Assembly: GCF_030272615.1 (NCBI RefSeq)
Contig: NC_081415.1
Span: 229,978,803 to 230,042,802, forward strand
Length of the DNA: 64,000 bases
Direction: 5' to 3'
DNA from: Cryptomeria japonica
Lineage: Eukaryota; Streptophyta; Pinopsida; Cupressales; Cupressaceae
Under the pieces are notes generated by a model, which had not been told where the DNA came from, searched no databases, and saw nothing but the letters and a program-made list of their open reading frames with translations. Positions 57,198 to 64,000 of the stretch are shown piece by piece (position 1 is the stretch's first letter; each line of letters starts with the position of its first letter). The position numbers and the translations under genes were made by a program.

Positions 57198-60100
57198 GTG
57201 AATTTTCACAAAGGGCCCACCACTTTTTGTGATGACTTTTTAGATCAATTAACAAGGTCCACTAATGCTTCGGCTAAAGTAAAGGAATTGGTGCCTAAAG
57301 CTTCCTGCCTGAGAATTGGCAATGGTTTATATGATAAAGGGAATTGGTTGAGGGATCCCCAGATAGGAATATCAGGCTTAGGACTCTTCAAAGTGGGATT
57401 CGGCCAGAGAAATTCCCATGCTCCAATGAATAGTATATGGGAATTAGACGTTGGGAAGCTCATAGTCCCTGGGGTTTTCATGGATGTGGACCTGCTAACC
57501 CAAATTGCAAATAATTATGATCCTGAGACCACGACTGTGAAGAATGTAAATGGTGGGTCTCTAATTGAAATAAATGATGATGAGTTCAAGAGAGTTTTCA
57601 GACTTAGTGAGGTATCAAATTATTTAGAGCTCATCAATTTTGAAACACTGGCAAAGCTTTATGAGGCACAGAGAGATCACCTTAGAAATAGCCCCTTGAA
57701 AGAATTCTTCGCCAAAATAGGAGGACTGATAGTTGTAGACCCTAGCACCATGGAAACCTTCTCTTTAAACCTATTTAATTTGAGGGCTAAAGGGATGTAT
57801 TGGTCCTTATGTCAGATTCTTGGGGAAGATGTAGAAACTACTATGCCAACACACTATATGCTCATGATAGCACAGATTTTGAACCCATCTCTGGTCGTGA
57901 CTTTTGATTTTGCACCTTATCTCATTGATGCCATTCATGAGGGATTGATAGGGATAAATAATGCTAAGGTGGATAGACCTTTTGGATGGTATTCTCTCCT
58001 TATGCACATGCTTTTATTTAAAGGTGCTGAATATTTTGCTAATGAAATGGACCTGCTCAAGGAAAAGGATGGAGAGGAGATGCCTATTCAATTATGGAGC
58101 AAAATTCTGTCTTGGGATAGAGAAGATGCAAGTTACTTGAAGTTTGATAGATGTTTTACATCTAGGCTTAGAATCCTCTTGTGCCCAAAGAACCCTAGGA
58201 TTCCTAAAACTCTCCTTGAATTCCTTAGGCCTAAATAATTTGCTGAAGGCATCAAAATTGTGCATTACTGGGGTGATATATATTTGTATCCTGTCTCTAC
58301 TGTATTCAAAGTTTATGGTTTTAGAGGAACTCCATATTTGCTTCCCTATCAAGTCCCATTGAAGATAGGAATTGTTGAGATCTTGAGGCAAATTGGAGGT
58401 TTGCAAGAAGCAGAATTGACAAATAGGGGGAAAGGAACAATTTTCCCAACTGTTATAGTAGCATATCAGTTTGTAATCACCAAGGGTGGTTGGACACATT
58501 TTGATGATTTCTTTCAGCCATACATGTTGTCTACTACAATGGCAAGGTTTGTTGATCCAGAGGATTTCTTTAATGGTATGTTCAAGAAGAGGGCCGTATG
58601 TAAAGGTAAAGCACACCAATTTCATTTCCCTAAGGATTTAATAAGGAACGAGTTCAATTTGGCTGAGCAAGAAATTAGGAAGGAAAAATGGCTAGCTTTT
58701 AAGAAGATTTTGGATTTCATTCACTATTTTGACAACAATTATGATCCTCTGGTTAGTTTTCATCCTTTTCAGGGAAAGATTAAGTTTTTGGTAGATTATT
58801 TTGAGGATTTAATGCAAACTCTGAAGGAAAAGAAGGAGGTTGTGGTGAAAGCCAATCCTGAAAAAGGCCAAACTGGTTGTAGCCAACCCTTCCTATGCCA
58901 AGATGATCTCTCTAGGAAAATATACAATGTAGAAAAGGTCAAAGTACAATGTACTAATTCCAATAAGGGAGGAGACTTCTACATCAAAAGGAAAAAGGGC
59001 ATTAGAATATGTGGTTGAGATTCCAGATTCCCCTAAAAGGCAGAAAATAAGGGAAGAAGTGGAGACAAATGAGCCCTTGTATTCTCCTTCCCAATCCCCA
59101 ACACATATAGGGGATGAACATGTAGTAGCAGAGCAATTGTTGCAATTAAGAAGTCTTGGGGAAATTGCTCTCACTTATGAGGAGTTGCAAGAAGGAATGC
59201 CTAAAGAACCAGCAAGTGCCCAAATGGACTTAACTACAGGGGAATTTATAGGTAAAGAACTGGACCCTGTCATTAATAAGTAGGTCAGTGAGGAGTTTTT
59301 GGTAGATGATAGTTTTATCAAAACATGGTCCTTTTTGCAGTTTGTTTGGAGAAAAAATATAGACCAATTCAAGGTAAGATGTGAGAAAAGAAAAAATCAG
59401 TGTCCTCACAAAGATACATCTACAGTTGAGGCAGATGTAAAGCAAGAAATGTTGACAGAATTTGGGACTATTACCCCAGAGCAAGGAAGAAAGATGATTG
59501 TAGAAGAGGGAGTTTTGATTCTCCCTGAATGGGATATAGTAGATGCATTAGTACTTGAGGTAGTAAGGAAGGAAATAAAGCCCCTAGAAGGAGTAACTTA
59601 TAGTAATGATCATGTGACCCTAGTCATGTGGTCACTAAGGAGGGAGGAGAGAAAAAAGAGGAAGGACACCTCAGAGTCCAGCTATCTTTGAGGCATGATT
59701 GTGAAGAGAGTGAAGGACACAAGGGTAGTGGAGGCTACTAGCACAATTTTGGAATCACAAAATTCAATATGGCTGTAGCTGAGAAAGATGCCAAGGAAAA
59801 CGATAATCTCTGAGTTAAGTTGGAGTTAATCCTAAAATCTTATAATGAAGCTAAAGTTGAAATAGCTCAGAAGGATAGTACAATTGCAAAATTGAAGAAT
59901 CAAATAGCAGGGCAACATCAGAGAGATGAATCTTCTACCTTGATGATTGCCTCTTCTCCAGCTAAACCTCCATCTAATAGTCCAATCATTGATTTTCCCT
60001 TGTCCCCTATAACTTCCAGTTTCCAATCTACTGAGTCTATCCAAGATGAAATGGAAAAGTTGAAGCAGGTTCTGGCTATGTTTGCAAGTAAATATGAGGA

Positions 60101-60767
60101 GAAGATCAGGGGGACAAATTTAAAGTTTGTTGACACAATAGGGGCTTCTATTTTGTATATATATATGAAAAGAGTTTTGAGCATGTTGATTGATTTAAAG
60201 GAAGACAAGGCTACTCTAGAGCCAATTTTAAATAAATGGATGGCAAGGTAAGCGGACTCAGAACTTATGTGCTCATCCCATGAAGAGGAAAATGCTGATG
60301 CCACTATTAAATCCACATGTGAGTTGGTTAAAGGTATGTCCAGGTTGGCGGAGGGAAGAGCTAGTCTAGAGAGAAAAGAAAACTTGTATAGGAAGGAATA
60401 TGCTAACCAGAAGTTTGAATTATTTCCTAGAGGTTTTGTTAGTATAAGCAAGTTAAAAGATGAAGAAGTATGGCTTGGCGAGTTAAGCCATAAATTGTCA
60501 CAACGGATAAATGAAGTCATCAATTCAGATGATACATCTTTATTCATTCGAACAATTGAAGAAATTAAAAAGATGAGGTCACATTATGGTTTTTTGGAGG
60601 CAGAAGTCAAGCAGTTGAGGAACACTTGGAAAAGATTAAATAAGTTGAAGAAGAAAATTGTTACTTACTCTTGGCCTAGTGATGACGTGTTTAAAGAATG
60701 GAAAGACAAATATATGATGCAAGAAGCGGAGGCTCAAGAATATTCAATTGATGTTGCAACATTGTAA
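57198..60767 (+). pseudogene. ORFX: large retroelement-associated protein of unknown function (broken)
   Basis: Reading runs in frame 57198-58238 (stop TAA), 58260-59018 in the same frame, a shifted frame 59011-59691 (stop at 59281), then the first frame again from ATG 59769 to 60767 (stops at 59811 and 60249). The start codon is uncertain; the open frame reaches 57198 without an ATG. Roughly 1,190 codons if one protein. N-terminal half globular: WELDVGKLIVPGVFMDVDLL, EINDDEFKRVFRLSEV, PTHYMLMIAQILNPSLVVTF. Middle: GGWTHFDDFFQPYMLSTTMA, FHPFQGKIKFLVDYFEDL. C-terminal half: a coiled coil from 59820, a proline/serine linker (about 59940-60040) and more coiled coil. No enzyme motif or known family recognised. 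Confidence 0.65.
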
Positions 60768-61684
60768 CAACCCTCAGGGAGTTAGGAATGAAAATGATTG
60801 TAACCTCTTTTGAGAGGGAATTGCGGTTATAACAAACTATTTCTAGGAAAGTCCGAAGCTTTTTGCATCCATATCATTATAAACTAGGAGAAAGGGGATC
60901 ACAAGAATTTATAAAGAAACTCTGGCAAAATATATTTAGAGTTTTCTTATTTTTTTTTAGAAATCATCCTGGGTTATGTATGATTTTGAAGAAGAATATT
61001 AATATACATATCAAAGTATTTCGAGCCTAAATTCCTATTGTCTTCTTGTATGCATGATTTATTTACTAGTTCAGTTAGATAATCTAGGGTTATGTGATTG
61101 AATGAGTTGCAAGGCAATTTTACAAAGATGTTTTAGGTTTTTCTCTCAAGGAGGGGGATTAAATATACTTAAAATCTTTTTGTTAGTAAATCAATAGTTC
61201 TGCTCAAATTTGATAAATGGGTTTAGCATAAAAGGAAAAACTTATATATGTCAGGCGTATATGAAGTTGATGAAGCCAAAGTGATGAAATGTGTATGAAT
61301 ATACTATTCATAAATTATATCTAGTCTTAGGTGACTCTGTAGCCCAAATATGGCACTGATATCATTTGTTGGGTTTTCTATCTTTCTTGGAGATCAAAAG
61401 TAAAAATATGAATATGAATCTTTTCTTTATGTTCAGTTATGTTTAAGGTGATAAGAGTTTGCAGAAGTTGACGTTGGTCTTTTGTGAATCTTCTATCATA
61501 ATTGTGAAAAGTGTTTACAAATGGTATATCCACCTAAGTTTAGTGCAAACTTGAAGTGTAGAAGGTTTTTGTATAAACCTTGTTAAATGTTGTCTTGGAC
61601 TTCCATTTTATTGTTCTCTCCATATGCGTCAGAGGCTTAAAATTCTTATAGAGGAAATAAGGAGATCAGAAATCGAGAACAACA
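60768..61684 (+). repeat. Probable end of the 5' LTR of the right-hand Tat-type element
   Basis: Non-coding and AT-rich, ending ...gaacaaca right before the Arg-tRNA primer site at 61689. The LTR start is not visible; one candidate is TGTAACAACCC at about 60764, next to the ORFX stop. If the LTR starts further left, ORFX lies inside it. No second LTR is in the window. Confidence 0.45.
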
Positions 61685-61688
61685 AAAT

Positions 61689-61703
61689 TGGTGACTCTGC
61701 TAG
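61689..61703 (+). other. Primer binding site, Arg-tRNA type
   Basis: TGGTGACTCTGCTAG matches TGGCGACTC-type sites complementary to the 3' end of plant Arg-tRNA (...GAGTCGCCA) with one change in the first nine bases. Tat-lineage elements commonly use this primer. Confidence 0.7.
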
Positions 61704-61977
61704 GGAGAGTCATAGTGTGAATCTATGCTACAGACTAGTGCTTATATTGATCGAAAATTTGTTCGAATCTATGTGTATTTGGTCCTTGTAGCAAGATTTT
61801 TTATCCCTATTCTTTGTTATTTTTCTCTCTAAAGATTTTTCTTGTTCTAGTGTCTCCTACGAGTGATTTGCCAAGCTTAATGATTTCTTATTTTCCCATT
61901 GTTTTTGGGTGGCGACTCTGACATAAAATAACAAGTGCTCTTGAATAAACATAAGTCATTTTAAGGAAACACGTATA
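61704..61977 (+). other. Leader between primer site and gag
   Basis: Non-coding, AT-rich; holds the second primer-site-like sequence. Confidence 0.6.
61910..61920 (+). other. Second primer-site-like sequence
   Basis: TGGCGACTCTG lies 221 bp after the first site and is closer to the Arg-tRNA complement than the first over its first nine bases. Confidence 0.5.
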
Positions 61978-64000
61978 ATGCAAAGAGGGAAAAACACCAG
62001 ATCATACATGAGGAGAAATCCTCAAGAAGTGTTGCAAGAGGGATTGCCTGAGGAGGCCCGAAAAGGTCGAAAAAGATCAGTTGCACATGAACCATCTAAT
62101 GTTGTCTGGATACAAAAAAACAGTCACACGGGTAAGTCTTTTGGAAGACCCATATATGAAAATTCAAATTCTTCTTCTCGTGAATCTAAGCAAGACATCT
62201 TAGGTTTTCATGCAGGTTTGTTTGGTAATAATGAAGATGTCCAAGTTTTGAATCAGAGAATATCTCATGCTAGTATATCTGGGAAGGATGGAAATAGTTC
62301 TAATGTTAAGATGGATTCTGTACCAAGGACTATAGATGGGAATATTAGTTTGATTGATATTGATCAAGTCAATATGTCAGATTTAGAAGAAATCTTCTCA
62401 GATCCAGATGAAGTATCCCAAGAAATTGAGGCTCTTAATAGAAGAGTTCACCAATTGATCTCTCTTAGAGCACAAAAGGAAATAAATAAAGAAAATGAAA
62501 TTAAGGCTAAATTGATTGAGAGAGATAGGCTGTTAAGGTAGATCGCTGATCTTGAATTGTTCACCCAAGAGAAAACCAAGAGTGAGGAAAAGGGTCCGGT
62601 CATCAGGAAAAACCTGACAGCAAGGACTAACCCAGCACATAAAATTGTTGTGCAAACTGGTCGAGAAGTCCATAGTGACCCACAACATACTAGAATTAGC
62701 ATTGACAAAGGAAAACAAAAGTGCATGGAAATTGGGTCTAGGTCTAAGACTATAGAATAAATCTCTCATCAGTTGTTTGCACATGAGACAAAGATAGAAA
62801 GAACGAGGAAATAAAAGGATGATCTACAAAGGGAATTGGAGAGAGCTGAATTAGAAGCAACCAATAAAGAAGTCAAAAGAAAAATTGATTACTTAAAGGC
62901 CCCTCCCATCATCTTTTCTTCAATAGGCCCAAATAAGCCACCACCTCAGCATGTCTCACATCCTGCAATGAAAATTCAATCAACTTTACGTGTGGGTATT
63001 GTTCCAGTAGATCAAGTTCCTATTACAAATAAAAATAACCAAGTCCCTTTAACTCATGGTCTTAATATGAGAATGAACACTGGTAATAATCCTACTGGTA
63101 ATCATTTCCAGAGAAGACCCATTAATCTGGAGTTGTATAGACAACTTTTCTTTGAGGGAATCCCTGGATACCCCAACCATGTTCCTACTGAATTGAGGGA
63201 TAGGCTTCAGAAATTTCCTTTTAATAATGCCATAAGTGCAGAGGAGAATTTTTAATCTTTCAATGATATGATAAATGATTATGAGATTGCTAATGAAGAT
63301 GTTATCATGAAATTGTTTGTACAGTCTCTGGTGGATGATGCAAGGCATTGGTACAAAGGCTTACATATAAATAGCATTAGTTCTTGGGAAGAGTTTAAAA
63401 ACTGCTTCCAAGAGAAATATGGTGATAAAACCAATGTGAGTTTCATGCTAAATAAATTCAACAACATCAGAAAGTCTGATAATGAAGCGGTCACAGACTT
63501 CAATGCAAGGTTTCAGAAGGCAATGCACAGGCTCTTCCAAATAATGAGGTTAGATGAGAATGTGTGTTTACTTACTTATTAAAATGCTTTTGATCCCAAA
63601 ATGGCTTATATCCTCAGGTATAAAAAACCCACATAGTTTAAGAGATGCTTTAAGAATTGCTATAAATATAGAAAGTAATAGGAAAGCATCTGGGAAAGTG
63701 GGAAGGAGGAATGATGGTAGACTGTGGCAAGAGCTGAAGCCTCAACAAAATAAGGCTCCTAAGGAAGAGGATAAGATTGAAAAGCTTATGATTGGTATGA
63801 ACGATCTTACTGCCAAAGTGAGTAAAAATGACAAACCTCACTACAATTGGTAAGATAGGCCTCTTAGACTACATGGCATGCCATATAATACCACTTGGAA
63901 GGATGGTAAACCTATCTAAGATAAGTTCAAGAACACACATAACCAAGATACACTTGACCCCTTGAAAGGTGGGAATGTGCATAATATGGAAAATACTCCC
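61978..64000 (+). pseudogene. gag: Tat-type gag (broken, runs off the window)
   Basis: Start ATG 61978, MQRGKNTRSYMRRNPQEVLQ. The N-terminal part is basic, then acidic coiled coil (about 62390-62540, 62830-62910). The capsid part has LFFEGIPGYPNHVPTELRD (about 63148), NDYEIANEDVIMKLFVQSL (about 63274), ARHWYKGLHINSISSWEEF (about 63340) and a long helical stretch, which I recognise as the retrotransposon Gag region of Tat elements. Stops interrupt at 62539, 62758, about 62812, 63253 and 63580; the frame shifts near 63600 and continues as SLRDALRIAINIE and a K/E-rich end. Pol would follow beyond 64000. Confidence 0.85.

Noticed and set aside
58092-58625. 177-residue minus-strand frame opposite ORFX
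   Set aside because: Antisense of ORFX, whose plus-strand reading spans far more and keeps one protein plan.
1-64000. CRISPR arrays, tRNA or rRNA genes, bacterial operons
   Set aside because: No regularly spaced identical repeats with unique spacers, no cloverleaf or rRNA-like sequence seen; all signals are those of a plant nuclear genome. A tRNAscan or Rfam search was not possible here.

Overview
This window looks like transposon-filled intergenic DNA of a seed plant with a large genome. I see no intact host gene, rRNA, tRNA or CRISPR array. Evidence for a plant: a chromovirus and a Tat-type Ty3/gypsy element with a second RNase H-like region, Ty1/copia elements, a plant-type LINE ORF1 (DUF4283-like region plus CCHC knuckle), and primer sites matching initiator Met-tRNA and Arg-tRNA. 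The AT-rich, heavily decayed and nested elements would suit a conifer, but the sequence does not prove that. Every coding region found is broken by stops or frameshifts.

Layout: (1) 1-2035, the non-coding 3' end of a gypsy-like element and the start of its LTR. (2) 2036-5696, unassigned AT-rich DNA with hairpins. (3) 5697-22002, element C, a large non-coding LTR derivative (5' LTR 3.34 kb, ends TGTAATGCCC/GGGCATTACA, target duplication TCTAT), with a complete Ty3/gypsy chromovirus nested in it (9952-17873, target duplication ATATG). (4) 22003-30770, AT-rich DNA holding a LINE derivative with ORF1 but no ORF2, two more LINE-like 3' tails, a small TIR element with TA flanks, and two large inverted repeats. 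(5) 31140-34330, copia-type LTR remnants in both orientations. (6) about 34340-56182, a minus-strand Tat-like gypsy element whose reverse transcriptase is split by copia A (40454-54580, target duplication TACAT). Copia A's 3' LTR is itself split by element B (47042-53786, target duplication TTGAG). (7) 56410-64000, a tandem-repeat region with ACGTGG motifs, a plus-strand ORF of roughly 1,190 codons (ORFX), a probable LTR end with an Arg-tRNA primer site, and a Tat-type gag that runs off the window.

The most unusual content is two large non-retroviral ORFs tied to retroelements. Element B has a gag-like coiled-coil/zinc-knuckle ORF and a second ORF of about 1,140 codons, but no protease, integrase, reverse transcriptase or RNase H, so it must have been moved by another element's enzymes. 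ORFX has a similar plan (globular N-terminal half, low-complexity linker, coiled-coil C-terminal half). It lies head-to-head with the gag-less Tat pol, across about 1 kb of 115-134 bp tandem repeats.

Nesting gives relative ages: element C before the chromovirus, and the minus-strand Tat before copia A before element B. The two chromovirus LTRs differ at about 9 of the first 177 bases by eye, so these are old, inactive copies.
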